A DNA stretch of 64,000 nucleotides from an uncultured Oscillibacter sp. (GCF_947654275.1 NZ_CANTJS010000001.1:1-64000), one strand, 5' to 3'. Shown: positions 31,666 to 40,215, numbered from the stretch's first letter. The notes: generated from the letters alone by a model not told the origin. Made by a program: numbers and translations.

Positions 31666-31688
31666 TCCGGAAATGGAGGCGCTTCCTG

Positions 31689-32606
31689 ATGGGCGTATTT
31701 TCAAAAATGGTCTCGCTTCAGCTGATGCTGTTTACCCTGATCGCCGTGGGCATCGCGCTGAAGAAGCTGGACTTCATAGACGGGAAGGGCCGCAGGCTGC
31801 TGTCCGACCTTCTGATTCACGTCATTCTGCCCTGCAACATCATCCAGTCCTTCACCGGCGGGGTCCGGCCCAGCGGGGCATTCATGCGGAACTGCCTTCT
31901 GATGCTCCTGCTCTCCTCCGCCATTCAGGTGCTGGTCTACCTGCTGAACCGGCCCCTGTTCCGGCGCTTTCCGGAGCATCAGCGCAGGGTTCTGTGCTAC
32001 GGCATGATCTGCAGCAACTCCACCTTCGTGGGTCTCCCCGTTGCCGAGGCCCTTTTCGGGGACCTGGGTGTGATGTACACCGCCATGTTCCAGATTCCTC
32101 TGCGCTTCACCATGTGGACGGCGGGCCTGTCCCTGTTCACCTCTGTCAGCAAAAAGGACGCATTCCGGAAGCTGGTCCGGCACCCCTGCATCGTCGCGGT
32201 CTTCCTGGGTCTGGCGCTGATGTGCCTGCCCCTGAATCCCGTTCCCGGCTTCGTGATGGACAGCGTCGCCGCCCTGAACCGCTGCACCACCCCGGTCTCC
32301 ATGCTGGTCATCGGCTCCATTCTGGCGGACGCGCCGCTGAAATCCCTGTTCTCCCCTTCCGTGCTGTACTACAGCGCCCTGCGGCTGCTGGCCTTTCCCC
32401 TGCTGGTCTGGGGGCTGATGCTGCCCCTGCCCATGGACGGGCTGCTGAAATCCATCTGCCTGCTGATGACCGCCATGCCCGCCGGAAGCACCACTTCCAT
32501 TCTGGCGGACAGATACGGCTGCGACGCGGCCTTTGCCGCCCAGCTGGTTTTCGTCTCCACCCTGCTCTCCATCGCCACCATCCCCCTGCTGACATTGCTC
32601 GTATAG
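31689..32606 (+). CDS. AEC (auxin efflux carrier) family transporter
   Basis: This 305-residue membrane protein has about ten helices. The N-terminal motif (LFTLIAVGIALKKLDFIDGKGRRLLSDLLIHVILPCNI) and the mid-helix CSNSTFVGLPVAEALFG match AEC/malate-type permeases. Substrates in bacteria include malate, malonate and other organic anions. ATG 31689 has GGAGG 9 nt ahead, and it is likely co-transcribed with the preceding two-component genes. The stop codon TAG (32604-32606) lies inside the left end of element copy 3, so the insertion fixed the final residue and stop. The C-terminus (IATIPLLTLLV) still looks complete. Confidence 0.88.
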   Translation: MGVFSKMVSLQLMLFTLIAVGIALKKLDFIDGKGRRLLSDLLIHVILPCNIIQSFTGGVRPSGAFMRNCLLMLLLSSAIQVLVYLLNRPLFRRFPEHQRRVLCYGMICSNSTFVGLPVAEALFGDLGVMYTAMFQIPLRFTMWTAGLSLFTSVSKKDAFRKLVRHPCIVAVFLGLALMCLPLNPVPGFVMDSVAALNRCTTPVSMLVIGSILADAPLKSLFSPSVLYYSALRLLAFPLLVWGLMLPLPMDGLLKSICLLMTAMPAGSTTSILADRYGCDAAFAAQLVFVSTLLSIATIPLLTLLV

Positions 32607-32791
32607 TCACCGCAGTTGAAAAGAAGCATTTGCTTCTTTTCAACAAGTGCGGCGATGATTCGCCGCACAGGCCGCAAAACGGCCTTGCGGTGGACTTCAT
32701 AGCCGGCACAGGGGCTTTTTACCTAGCCCGTCAGCGGCTCCGCCGCTGGTTGAAAACCGGTATCTGCCGGTTTTCAACTGTGCTGACTATA
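32602..32791 (-). repeat. Interspersed structured element, copy 3 (190 bp)
   Basis: Same family and orientation as copy 2. In the first hairpin a T-A pair is changed to C-G on both arms compared with copies 1 and 2 (AAAATCGG/CCGATTTT to AAAACCGG/CCGGTTTT), a compensatory change. It directly abuts the end of the AEC gene, whose TAG stop it supplies, and its right end lies 23 bp before the pseudouridine synthase start. Confidence 0.9.
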
Positions 32792-32814
32792 TAGGCACAT
32801 CCAAGGAGGCGCGC

Positions 32815-33696
32815 ATGCCTGCCATTATCAGAATCATCACCGAGGCGGAGGACGGCAGCACCGTCCGCCATATCCTCCGGGCGGGGCTCCATTTCTCCTC
32901 TCACGCCGTGTCCCGGCTGACCCGGGTGGAAAACGGCATTCTGGTCAACGGCCTCCCGGCCCACACGCCCCATGTTCTCCACACCGGGGACCGGCTGGAG
33001 GTGGAGACCGGGGACCACCGCCCGCCCAAAACCGCCGCCGTCCCCGGCGACTGGCCCCTGCCGGTGGTCTGGGAGGACGAACACCTGCTGATTGCCGACA
33101 AACCCGCCGGCATGACGGCCCACGCCTCCAACTTCCTGCCCCACACTCCCACGGTGGCCGGGGCTCTGGCCTGGACCCGGGGAACGGACTTCATCTTCCA
33201 CCCCGTGAACCGCCTGGACAAGGGCACCACCGGCCTGATGGTGATTGCCAAAAGCGGCTACGTTCACGACCTGCTGCGGAAACGCCTCCACACCCCGGAT
33301 TTCCGCCGGGAATACCGGGCCGTCTGCCTGGGCTGTCCCCAGCCGGAGGCGGGGACCGTGGACGCCCCCATCGGCCGGGACGAGACCTCCACGGTGGCCC
33401 GGATGGTCCGCCCCGACGGCGCCCCCGCCGTCTCCCACTATGAGGTCCTGGGCAGGAACGGCCCCCTCACCCTGCTCCGGCTTCTGCCGGAGACCGGCCG
33501 GACCCATCAGCTCCGGGTCCACATGGCCCACCTGGGCTGTCCCCTGGCGGGGGACTGGCTCTATGGCAGAGAGGACCCGGACCTGATTTCCCGGCCCGCC
33601 CTCCACTCCTGTGCCCTCCGACTGGTCCATCCGGTGACGGGGGAGGTCCTGCGCCTGACGGCCCCTCTGCCGGAGGACATGAAAAGACTGCTCTGA
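32815..33696 (+). CDS. RluA-family RNA pseudouridine synthase
   Basis: This 293-residue enzyme isomerises uridine to pseudouridine in rRNA or tRNA. The catalytic Asp lies in HPVNRLDKGTTGLMVIAK (near residue 140). TGRTHQLRVHMAHLGCPLAGD is the conserved C-terminal motif. The N-terminal S4-like segment (residues 10-65: TVRHILRAGLHFSSHAVSRL, VNGLPAHTPHVLHTGDRLEV) is present. Length and motifs fit the RluC/RluD/YtzG branch; the exact RNA site is not assignable. ATG 32815 follows AAGGAGG; the terminator starts inside the coding end. Confidence 0.93.
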   Translation: MPAIIRIITEAEDGSTVRHILRAGLHFSSHAVSRLTRVENGILVNGLPAHTPHVLHTGDRLEVETGDHRPPKTAAVPGDWPLPVVWEDEHLLIADKPAGMTAHASNFLPHTPTVAGALAWTRGTDFIFHPVNRLDKGTTGLMVIAKSGYVHDLLRKRLHTPDFRREYRAVCLGCPQPEAGTVDAPIGRDETSTVARMVRPDGAPAVSHYEVLGRNGPLTLLRLLPETGRTHQLRVHMAHLGCPLAGDWLYGREDPDLISRPALHSCALRLVHPVTGEVLRLTAPLPEDMKRLL

Positions 33697-33722
33697 ATCC
33701 CTCGGGACTCAGAGCAGTTTTT
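33687..33722 (+). terminator. Terminator overlapping the pseudouridine synthase stop codon
   Basis: Perfect 10-bp arms (33687-33696 and 33709-33718) followed by five T. The left arm contains the TGA stop. Confidence 0.8.
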
Positions 33723-33768
33723 GTCTGTACAGGGGCCAGGACACCCCGCACCCCTTTGTCCCCGCCCC

Positions 33769-34356
33769 TCAGGCGGAGCGAATGACGTCCCTGTTCTTCA
33801 CGAAATACTCCACGCCGGAGTACAGGGTGGTCAGGGTGATAACCCAGATGCAGATCGTATCCACCCACAGAATCGGGGGACGCGGGGGAGAGAACTGGGA
33901 CGAGTAGATCATCTGCATCCGTGCCGCCTCAATCCGGGGCCCCAGGGCCAGCATCGCCACAATACACACCATAGTGGAAGCCGTCTTCACCTTTCCGGAC
34001 CACCCGGCGGCGATGACCCGGCCGTTGTCCGAGGCGATCATCCGCAGGCCGCTGACGGCAAACTCCCGGGTAACGACAATCATCAGCATCCAGGCGGGCA
34101 TCCGTCCGCCCTCCACGAACCACAGCAGCGCCGCCACCACCAGAATCTTGTCCGCCAGGGGGTCGGCAAACTTGCCGAAGTCCGTCACCAGGTTGTATTT
34201 CCGGGCGATTTTTCCGTCCAGCAGGTCCGTGACGCTGGCGGCGATGAAAATAGCCAGGGCCACATAGTCCGCGCCGGGGAATCCCCAGTACAGCACCGCC
34301 AGAAACACCGGCGCCAGAATGATGCGGAGCATGGTCAATTTGTTGGGCAGATTCAT
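33769..34356 (-). CDS. pgsA: CDP-diacylglycerol-glycerol-3-phosphate 3-phosphatidyltransferase
   Basis: This 195-residue membrane enzyme makes phosphatidylglycerol phosphate, the first step to phosphatidylglycerol and cardiolipin. The CDP-alcohol phosphotransferase motif D-G-x2-A-R-x8-G-x3-D-x3-D is present (LLDGKIARKYNLVTDFGKFADPLADK). The N-terminus (NLPNKLTMLRIILAPVFL) is typical for PgsA, and four to six helices follow. AAGGAGG precedes ATG 34356. The start overlaps the stop of the HhH gene by 4 nt; it is the last gene of a four-gene chain from the XRE regulator. Confidence 0.94.
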   Translation of the reverse strand: MNLPNKLTMLRIILAPVFLAVLYWGFPGADYVALAIFIAASVTDLLDGKIARKYNLVTDFGKFADPLADKILVVAALLWFVEGGRMPAWMLMIVVTREFAVSGLRMIASDNGRVIAAGWSGKVKTASTMVCIVAMLALGPRIEAARMQMIYSSQFSPPRPPILWVDTICIWVITLTTLYSGVEYFVKNRDVIRSA

Positions 34357-34637
34357 AGGTCCTCCTTCTCCGGATAGGGTTTGTCCTTCCAGTACCACCA
34401 GTTCAGCTTCTCCGGGTCCCGGTCCTCATGGTCCGCGTAGTACACCGCCGCCCGCCAGATGTACAGGGCGCAGCGGTCCTCCCGGTACCCCTTCATCAGG
34501 CACTCCCGGAGATACAGCGCTTCGGGGTCCTGTCCCCGAAGGTCGGAGACCTGCCGGACCCCCAGGGCCTCCATGACGGCGGCGGTCCGGGGACCCACGC
34601 CGGGAATGTCCCGCAGGGGACTTTTTGCCGGTCTCAT
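34353..34637 (-). CDS. Helix-hairpin-helix protein of the Cdd1 (pathogenicity locus) type
   Basis: This 94-residue protein has a helix-hairpin-helix motif IPGVGPRTAAVMEALGV (residues 11-27). A conserved C-terminal part follows (LMKGYREDRCALYIWRAAVYYA; NWWYWKD), as in the Cdd1 family of small proteins with unknown function. HhH motifs usually bind DNA without sequence specificity. It overlaps rimO upstream and pgsA downstream by 4 nt each. No direct link to pathogenicity is implied by the family name. Confidence 0.8.
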   Translation of the reverse strand: MRPAKSPLRDIPGVGPRTAAVMEALGVRQVSDLRGQDPEALYLRECLMKGYREDRCALYIWRAAVYYADHEDRDPEKLNWWYWKDKPYPEKEDL

Positions 34638-35956
34638 TCCACCCGCTCCCCGGTGAGCTCGCCGTCCATGACGCCGGTGAGGCGGACGGTGACGAAGGTC
34701 CCCGGCTCCGCGTCCTCCTCCGATGTGAAGTATATGCGCCCGTCAATCTCCGGGGACTCGGCATAGCTCCGTCCGTGGAACATCTGGGCCTGGGGGTCGA
34801 AGCCCTCGCAGAGGACCTCCCGCTCCTCACCCAGGACGGATTCGTTGTATGCGTCGATGACGTCGGACTGGACATCCACGGCAAGCTCCGCCCGGCGGGC
34901 CGCCTCCTCGCTCCCCACGTGGTCCATCTGGGCGGCCCGGGTGCCCTCCTCCGGGGAGAAGGGGAAGACGCCGGCCCGCTCGATCTTCACCTCCCGGAGG
35001 AATCCGCAGAGCTCCTCGAACTCCGCCGCCCCCTCGCCGGGGAGACCGGTAATCAGGCTGGTCCGGAGGACCAGGCCGGGAATCCGGGCCCGGAGCTTCG
35101 CCAGCAGAGCTGTGATGCTCTCCCTGGTGTCCCGGCGGTTCATGGCCTTGAGGATACCGTCATTGCAGTGCTGGATGGGAATGTCCAGATAGGGGAGAAT
35201 CTTCTCCTCCCGGGCGATGGTGTCGATGAGCTCCTCCGTGATTTCATCGGGATAGAGATAGTGGAGGCGAATCCAGCGGAAATCCAGTTTACAGAGCTCC
35301 CGCAGCAGGGCCGCCAGCCGGTGTTCCCCGTTCAGGTCCGTGCCGTAGCGGGTGATGTCCTGGGCAATCACCAGCAGCTCCCGCACCCCGGCCTCCGCCA
35401 GCTCCGCCGCCTCCTCCAGGAGTTCTCCCATGGGGCGGCTGCGGTACTTCCCCCGGAGGGAGGGAATGACGCAGTAGGCGCAGTGGTTGTCGCAGCCCTC
35501 GGCAATGCGGAGATAGGCATACCAGGGGGGCGTGGAGAGAATGCGGGGGCCGTTCTGGGGGGCGGTGTGGATATTCCCCATCAGACAGGGGCGGTCCCCC
35601 TCCATCACCGCGCCGATGGCCGGGACAATCTCGCCGTAGCTGCCGGTGCCCAGAATCCCGTCAATCTCCGGCAGCTCCTCCAGCACGTCAGCCTTGTAGC
35701 GCTGGGCCATGCAGCCGGTGACCAGTATCTTTTTCAGCTGTCCGGCCCGTTTCAGCTCCGCCAGCTCCAGAATCTGGCCAATGGCCTCCTCACAGGCAGA
35801 GGCCAGGAAGCCGCAGGTATTCACCACGGCCACATCCGCCCCGGCGGGGTCGGAAACGATTTCGTGGCCGGCGGACTGGACCAGGGACATCATCTGCTCA
35901 CAGTTCACCTGATTCTTGGCGCAGCCCAGGGAGATAAAAGCGACCTGATAACTCAT
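34634..35956 (-). CDS. rimO: Ribosomal protein S12 methylthiotransferase
   Basis: This 440-residue radical-SAM enzyme adds a methylthio group to Asp of ribosomal protein S12. The N-terminal UPF0004 domain has SLGCAKNQVN, NTCGF and TGCMAQRY with Cys ligands for the auxiliary cluster. The radical-SAM motif CDNHCAYC is near residue 150, and a TRAM domain closes the C-terminus. The S12-specific start FISLGCAKNQVNCE separates it from the tRNA enzyme MiaB. ATG 35956 has a GGAGGAG site; longer reading from 35986 lacks one. It overlaps the XRE gene by 4 nt. Confidence 0.95.
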   Translation of the reverse strand: MSYQVAFISLGCAKNQVNCEQMMSLVQSAGHEIVSDPAGADVAVVNTCGFLASACEEAIGQILELAELKRAGQLKKILVTGCMAQRYKADVLEELPEIDGILGTGSYGEIVPAIGAVMEGDRPCLMGNIHTAPQNGPRILSTPPWYAYLRIAEGCDNHCAYCVIPSLRGKYRSRPMGELLEEAAELAEAGVRELLVIAQDITRYGTDLNGEHRLAALLRELCKLDFRWIRLHYLYPDEITEELIDTIAREEKILPYLDIPIQHCNDGILKAMNRRDTRESITALLAKLRARIPGLVLRTSLITGLPGEGAAEFEELCGFLREVKIERAGVFPFSPEEGTRAAQMDHVGSEEAARRAELAVDVQSDVIDAYNESVLGEEREVLCEGFDPQAQMFHGRSYAESPEIDGRIYFTSEEDAEPGTFVTVRLTGVMDGELTGERVE

Positions 35957-36204
35957 GACTCCTCCTCCGGCTGGGCCCCCCGCCATGTTGGGTCGTCGGT
36001 GACGCCCAGCAGATAATCTGTGGAAACATGGAAATACTCCGCCAGAAGCACCAGCTTATCAATGGTGGTCCCCCGGTGGCCTCGTTCCATCATGCCAATT
36101 GCATTTTGCGTCAGCCCCAACGCATTGGCAAGCTGCATCTGACTGACAGCACTCTTTTGCCGCAGTTCACGAATCCGCTCGCTAAAAATCTTCTTCGTAT
36201 CCAT
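35953..36204 (-). CDS. Small XRE-family regulator heading the rimO-pgsA operon
   Basis: This 83-residue protein is nearly all a Cro/C1 helix-turn-helix (residues 8-66: RIRELRQKSAVSQMQLANALGLTQNAIGMMERGHR; STDYLLG). The last 17 residues are acidic. It overlaps rimO by 4 nt (ATGA), so it is translated with it. The divergent promoter region (36205-36289) contains the palindrome CAATA-N5-TATTG at 36257, a possible operator for autoregulation. Binding target is inferred only. Confidence 0.82.
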   Translation of the reverse strand: MDTKKIFSERIRELRQKSAVSQMQLANALGLTQNAIGMMERGHRGTTIDKLVLLAEYFHVSTDYLLGVTDDPTWRGAQPEEES

Positions 36205-36212
36205 ATAACCTC

Positions 36213-36241
36213 TTGACTTAGCATTTTGAGTATGTTACTAT
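36213..36241 (+). promoter_or_regulatory. Promoter for the small divergent gene at 36290
   Basis: -35 TTGACT (36213-36218), 17-bp spacer, -10 TACTAT (36236-36241). On the minus strand, TTGCAT with a 17-bp spacer and TAACAT offers a weaker promoter for the XRE operon in the same 85-bp gap. Confidence 0.5.
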
Positions 36242-36289
36242 AAGTGCGCAACAAATGCAATATACAGTATTGGGAAGGGGAAAATTTCT

Positions 36290-36538
36290 ATGTTTGATAT
36301 CCTGACCGCCCTGTATCATGACGATCCGCTGTCCCCCGGCATATTCTGCAATCTGGAGAGCCCCCAGAGCCCGGATGAAAGGCGGATCGCCACCCAGCTC
36401 CGCGTCGTGGACGAAAAAATCGCGGAAGCGTTGATTCCCAGCATCGAAGCCCTGGCGGACAGACAGGCGGAGGAAGCTTTTTATAAGGGCGTGCGCATCG
36501 GCGCTCAGCTCATGGTCCAGCTGATGGAGGATTTTTAA
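36290..36538 (+). CDS. Small DUF6809-like protein
   Basis: This 82-residue hydrophilic protein has no membrane segment. The layout, MFDILTALYHDDPLSP at the start and FYKGVRIGAQLMVQLMED at the end, resembles the short proteins grouped as DUF6809, common in Clostridia and mobile regions; the assignment is by eye. AAGGGGA precedes ATG 36290. It is divergent from the XRE regulator and convergent with recX. Confidence 0.65.
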   Translation: MFDILTALYHDDPLSPGIFCNLESPQSPDERRIATQLRVVDEKIAEALIPSIEALADRQAEEAFYKGVRIGAQLMVQLMEDF

Positions 36539-36559
36539 CCGCTCACAGACTCCGGCTCT

Positions 36560-37180
36560 TCAGTCCTCCTCCAGCTCTTCGTCCAGCCGGCCCCAGGCCT
36601 CCCTGATCTCCCCCCAGGCAAAGCCCCGGCGGAGCAGGGCATTGGTCAGCCGCCGCTTCTCCTTCTCGTCCGGCACGCGGCCCCGGAGCTTGGAGGCGAG
36701 AAAGGCGTCAATGGGGCCGCCGCCCTCCGGCAGCTCCTCCAGGGCATCCTCCCACAGCTCCCGGGGCACGCCCTTCTCATAGAGCTTCTGGCGGATGTAG
36801 GCCGGACCGTAGCCCCGGCCGCCGTAGTGCCGGACCAGGGCGGCGGCATACTCGGCGTCGTTGATGGCCCCGATGGCCTCCATCCACTCGGCGGCATAGC
36901 GGGCCTCGGCCTCGCCGGCCCCCTTCTCCCGGAGCTTCTTTTCCAGGTCCCGGCGGCTCATGGCCCGCCTGCCAATCAGGTCCGCCGCCGCCGTCCGGGC
37001 ATTGGAGAGACCCGCGGCTTCCTTCAGCCGCTCCATCGTCCCGGCATCCAGCTCGTCCCCCGCCCGGAAGCGGAAGTCCAGCAGCTCCTGTTCCGTTATT
37101 TTCAGGCAGGCGCCGTCCTCCAGGAACACCAGCACCCGGCCCTTCTTGTGCCGGGAGGCCTCGACGCGCTCAATCCGCAT
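36560..37180 (-). CDS. recX: Regulatory protein RecX
   Basis: This 206-residue protein modulates RecA filaments. The RecX three-helix repeats are visible ([68 protein letters not shown]), and the N-terminal region matches the longer Firmicutes form. ATG 37180 overlaps the recA 3' end by 11 nt, the classical recA-recX coupling. A charged Glu-rich tail ends the protein. Confidence 0.94.
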   Translation of the reverse strand: MRIERVEASRHKKGRVLVFLEDGACLKITEQELLDFRFRAGDELDAGTMERLKEAAGLSNARTAAADLIGRRAMSRRDLEKKLREKGAGEAEARYAAEWMEAIGAINDAEYAAALVRHYGGRGYGPAYIRQKLYEKGVPRELWEDALEELPEGGGPIDAFLASKLRGRVPDEKEKRRLTNALLRRGFAWGEIREAWGRLDEELEED

Positions 37181-38336
37181 CGGCCTTGTTCTTCTTTACG
37201 GGGGGAGCGTTCCGGTCAGGCTCGTCTCCCGGAACCGAGTCGTCAAAATCGTCGGCGCTGACATCCACCGCCCGGCCCGCGGCCTTGGCGGCGGCCCGGG
37301 ACTGGCTGCTCATCAGCTTGTCAAAGTTCTTCCGGATATCCGCTTCCAGCTGGTCCCGGATCTCCGGGTTGTCCCGGAGGTACTTCTTCGCCGCCTCCCG
37401 GCCCTGGCCGATGCGGCTCTCTCCCATGGAGAACCAGGAACCCGCCTTCTGCACCAGGTCCAGCTTAACCCCCAGGTCCACCAGCTCGCTTTCCCGGACA
37501 ATGCCCTCGCCATACATGATGTCAAACTCCGCCTCCCGGAAGGGGGGCGCCATTTTGTTCTTGACCACCTTGGCGCGGGTCCGGTTGCCGATGAGCTCCG
37601 AGCCGTTTTTGATGGCCTCCACCCGGCGCACGTCGATGCGGACGGAGGCGTAAAATTTCAGCGCCCGGCCGCCGGTGGTGACCTCGGGATTGCCGTACAT
37701 GACGCCCACCTTTTCCCGGAGCTGGTTGATGAAAATGACAACGGTATTGGTTTTGCCGATGGCTCCGGTGAGCTTCCGCAGGGCCTGGCTCATGAGCCGG
37801 GCGTGAAGGCCCACATAGCTGTCCCCCATCTCGCCCTCGATTTCAGCCCGGGGCACCAGGGCGGCCACGGAGTCCACCACAATCACGTCCAGGGCACCGG
37901 AGCGGACCAGGGCCTCGGTAATCTCCAGGGCCTGTTCGCCGGTGTCCGGCTGGGAGATCAGCATATCGTCCACCTTGACGCCCAGAGCCCGGGCATAGGC
38001 GGGGTCCAGGGCGTGTTCCGCGTCCACAAAAGCCACCTCGCCCCCCAGCTTCTGGGCCTCGGCCACCACATGGAGGGCCAGGGTGGTCTTGCCGGAGGAC
38101 TCCGGCCCGTAGATCTCAATGATGCGCCCCTTGGGCAGGCCCCCGATGCCCAGGGCCACGTCCAGGGCCAGGGAACCGGTGGGTATGACCTCCACATTCA
38201 TGGCAGTCCTGTCCCCCAGGCGCATGATGGCCCCCTTGCCGTACATTTTTTCAATCTGTGTCATGGCCGTGCTGAGGGCCTTTTTCTTATCCGCCGCCGG
38301 AGCCAGTACCGGCAGGGGCGCTTTTTCCTTCGCCAT
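37170..38336 (-). CDS. recA: Recombinase RecA
   Basis: This 388-residue DNA strand-exchange ATPase has Walker [10 protein letters not shown] (near residue 78-86), Walker [11 protein letters not shown], loop L1/L2 regions ([25 protein letters not shown]) and the C-terminal DNA-binding lobe ([15 protein letters not shown]). The extended acidic and basic tail ([16 protein letters not shown]) is lineage-specific. No LexA box of the Bacillus type (GAAC-N4-GTTC) is seen just upstream, so SOS control is not evident. The upstream PspC gene is 53 nt away. Confidence 0.98.
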   Translation of the reverse strand: MAKEKAPLPVLAPAADKKKALSTAMTQIEKMYGKGAIMRLGDRTAMNVEVIPTGSLALDVALGIGGLPKGRIIEIYGPESSGKTTLALHVVAEAQKLGGEVAFVDAEHALDPAYARALGVKVDDMLISQPDTGEQALEITEALVRSGALDVIVVDSVAALVPRAEIEGEMGDSYVGLHARLMSQALRKLTGAIGKTNTVVIFINQLREKVGVMYGNPEVTTGGRALKFYASVRIDVRRVEAIKNGSELIGNRTRAKVVKNKMAPPFREAEFDIMYGEGIVRESELVDLGVKLDLVQKAGSWFSMGESRIGQGREAAKKYLRDNPEIRDQLEADIRKNFDKLMSSQSRAAAKAAGRAVDVSADDFDDSVPGDEPDRNAPPVKKNKADAD

Positions 38337-38389
38337 AGGTCATTCCTCCGTTTATATTCTGTCAATTTCCGTCTCTGTTCCGTCTGTCC

Positions 38390-38578
38390 TCAAAGGGGCT
38401 CCCTGGGAATCACCAGGGCGCAGATGATATATGCGACGATGCCGCTGAAGCCCAGGGCGGTGAACAGCACCCAGGCCAGCCGCACCAGTGTGGGGTCCAG
38501 GCCGAAATACTTGGCGATGCCGCCGCAGACGCCGTCCAGCATTTTGCCCTGCTCGATTTTATAAAGCCGTTTTTCCAT
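38390..38578 (-). CDS. Small PspC-domain membrane protein
   Basis: This 62-residue protein consists of a single PspC domain: KMLDGVCGGIAKYFGLDPTLVRLAWVLF with the conserved Cys-Gly-Gly and the membrane helix (FTALGFSGIVAYIICALVI), ending IPREPL. Such proteins are linked to envelope-stress responses. ATG 38578 with AAAGGAGA upstream is chosen; a longer reading to 38629 has no site. Confidence 0.9.
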   Translation of the reverse strand: MEKRLYKIEQGKMLDGVCGGIAKYFGLDPTLVRLAWVLFTALGFSGIVAYIICALVIPREPL

Positions 38579-38607
38579 GGCAATGTCTCCTTTTATCCCC
38601 AATGCCC

Positions 38608-39036
38608 TCAGTGGCCCCGGAGGTCCCACTGGGTGGCCGCCTCGCCCGATCTTCCGTATATGAAATATCCCTCCCAGCCCTCCGGCAGGGCCGGGAACAG
38701 CGCCTGGGGGTCTGCGGTGGCAGGAAAATCAGACTGGGTGACCGTATCCCAGGGACAGCCCCGCAGCGCCTCCGCCGGGAACCCGGCCCCGCTCCGGTTC
38801 AGAACGCCGGCCCAGATTTCCACATGGTTGCCGGTCCCGCTGCTGTTGCCCGCCCAGACGGCTGTCTCCACAATCTCCGTCTCCGGCGGCAGCTCCGCCA
38901 GCAGCCCGTCCAGCAGCCGGGCAGCCGCCCGGTCGTTCCGCAGGGGGGCGATGACAAGGCCGTAGGCACAGGCGGAGAGAGGCAGCACCACCGCCGCTGC
39001 CAGAAGCAGCAGGCCGGCCCGCTTCAGAAGGCTCAT
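38608..39036 (-). CDS. Putative lipoprotein of unknown function
   Basis: This 142-residue protein has a lipoprotein signal (LLLLAAAVVLPLSACAYG, Cys near residue 23) followed by a soluble domain with no family I recognise. It overlaps prmC by 4 nt (ATGA), implying co-translation, although the functions do not obviously connect. The start ATG 39036 is the only one that fits the signal. Confidence 0.75.
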   Translation of the reverse strand: MSLLKRAGLLLLAAAVVLPLSACAYGLVIAPLRNDRAAARLLDGLLAELPPETEIVETAVWAGNSSGTGNHVEIWAGVLNRSGAGFPAEALRGCPWDTVTQSDFPATADPQALFPALPEGWEGYFIYGRSGEAATQWDLRGH

Positions 39037-39899
39037 ACCTCCGTCAGCAGAGTACCGAAGACCACCCGGGGGATGTCCCCGGTGTCCTTCACCACCTGGA
39101 TGTCCCCGAAGCCCTGGGTCCGCATCAGCCGCAGCACACTGTCCGCCTGACCGATTCCCACCTCGAAATAGAGCCGCCCGCCAGGGGCCAGGGCATCCTG
39201 CCAGAGGCTGGAGACGGAGCGGTAGAAGTCCAGACCGTCGGCGCCGCCGTCCAGGGCCAAATGGGGCTCATAGTCCCGCACGGACACGTCCAGCCCGGGA
39301 ATGTCCCCGGTGGGGATGTAGGGGGGGTTGCAGACGATGCACTGGAATTCCCCGAGCGTGCGGTCCGGCTTCTGCCGGGCGTCGGTCCGGATGGGCACCA
39401 CCCGGCCGGAGAGACCGCAGCGCCGGATGTTCTGGCGGCAGATTTTCAGGGCGCTTTCCGAGTATTCCCCCAGAGCCACCCGGGCCTTGGGGGCCTGGGA
39501 GGCCACCGCCAGACCCACGCAGCCGCTGCCGGCGCAGAGGTCCAGCACCCGGCACTCCCCCAGGGCTTTGACATAGGCGCCGGCCTCCGCCGCCAGGACC
39601 TCGGTATCCGTCCGGGGAATCAGCACGTCGGCGGAGACATCCAGAGGCAGGCCGTAGAACTCCCATTCTCCGATTAAATAGGCCACCGGCTCCCCGGCAA
39701 GCCGCCGTTCCACCAGCTCCCAGACCTGGCGCTCCAGCTCCGGGGAGGCGTAAAGCCCCCCGTCCCGGGTCAGCTCCTCCCGGTCCTTGCCGGTGCCGAA
39801 GCAGACCAGCTCCCGCGCCTCCAGTGTGGCGGCGTCCACGCCCCGTTCCCGGAGCTGCTTTCGGACGTCCAAATAGAGATTGTTATAAGTGACCGCCAA
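39033..39899 (-). CDS. prmC: Peptide chain release factor N5-glutamine methyltransferase
   Basis: This 288-residue enzyme methylates the GGQ glutamine of release factors 1 and 2. An N-terminal helical domain (YLDVRKQLRERGVDAATLEARELV) is followed by the Rossmann methyltransferase with VLDLCAGSGCVGLAVA and the diagnostic NPPY motif (CNPPYIPTGDIPGLDVSVRDYEP). Start is TTG 39899 with AAAGGGG 8 nt upstream. No prfA gene is adjacent; it lies between DUF1385 and a lipoprotein gene. Confidence 0.95.
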   Translation of the reverse strand: MAVTYNNLYLDVRKQLRERGVDAATLEARELVCFGTGKDREELTRDGGLYASPELERQVWELVERRLAGEPVAYLIGEWEFYGLPLDVSADVLIPRTDTEVLAAEAGAYVKALGECRVLDLCAGSGCVGLAVASQAPKARVALGEYSESALKICRQNIRRCGLSGRVVPIRTDARQKPDRTLGEFQCIVCNPPYIPTGDIPGLDVSVRDYEPHLALDGGADGLDFYRSVSSLWQDALAPGGRLYFEVGIGQADSVLRLMRTQGFGDIQVVKDTGDIPRVVFGTLLTEV

Positions 39900-40215
39900 T
39901 GGAATCGCCCCTTTCTCCCAGGCGCAAAATTTGATTCATTTTGTCTCAGCCTTCCTCCGGCGCTCCCGCCGCGAAGCGGCCATAGACATACGGGCTGTCC
40001 TCCCCGCCGTTCCGCAGACGCTTCATGGCCCGCCGGGGCGGCTCTGCCCGTCAAAGAAGCAGTCCAGCTCCTGAAAACTCTCAACGGAGCCGTCCGGGGA
40101 ACAGCCGGAGGCGTTCCTGTTCTCCGTCAGACTTCCGCCCTGGGGTTGTCCTCCGGAAACGTGGGCGGGCTCCGGCCCGGGAAATTGCCCCAAAAATTCC
40201 TATTTCCGTCTCCCC
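39900..40215. other. Non-coding 316-bp gap between prmC and the DUF1385 gene
   Basis: No open frame with ribosome site and no known RNA motif is visible. It contains GC-rich inverted repeats (around 40020-40050 and 40130-40180) but no clear terminator or promoter pair. Confidence 0.4.

Noticed and set aside
32602-32791. Insertion sequence
   Set aside because: At about 190 bp with no open frame it cannot encode a transposase; at most it is a non-autonomous repeat.
38337-38389. LexA box upstream of recA
   Set aside because: No GAAC-N4-GTTC or similar palindrome is found in the 53-bp gap.
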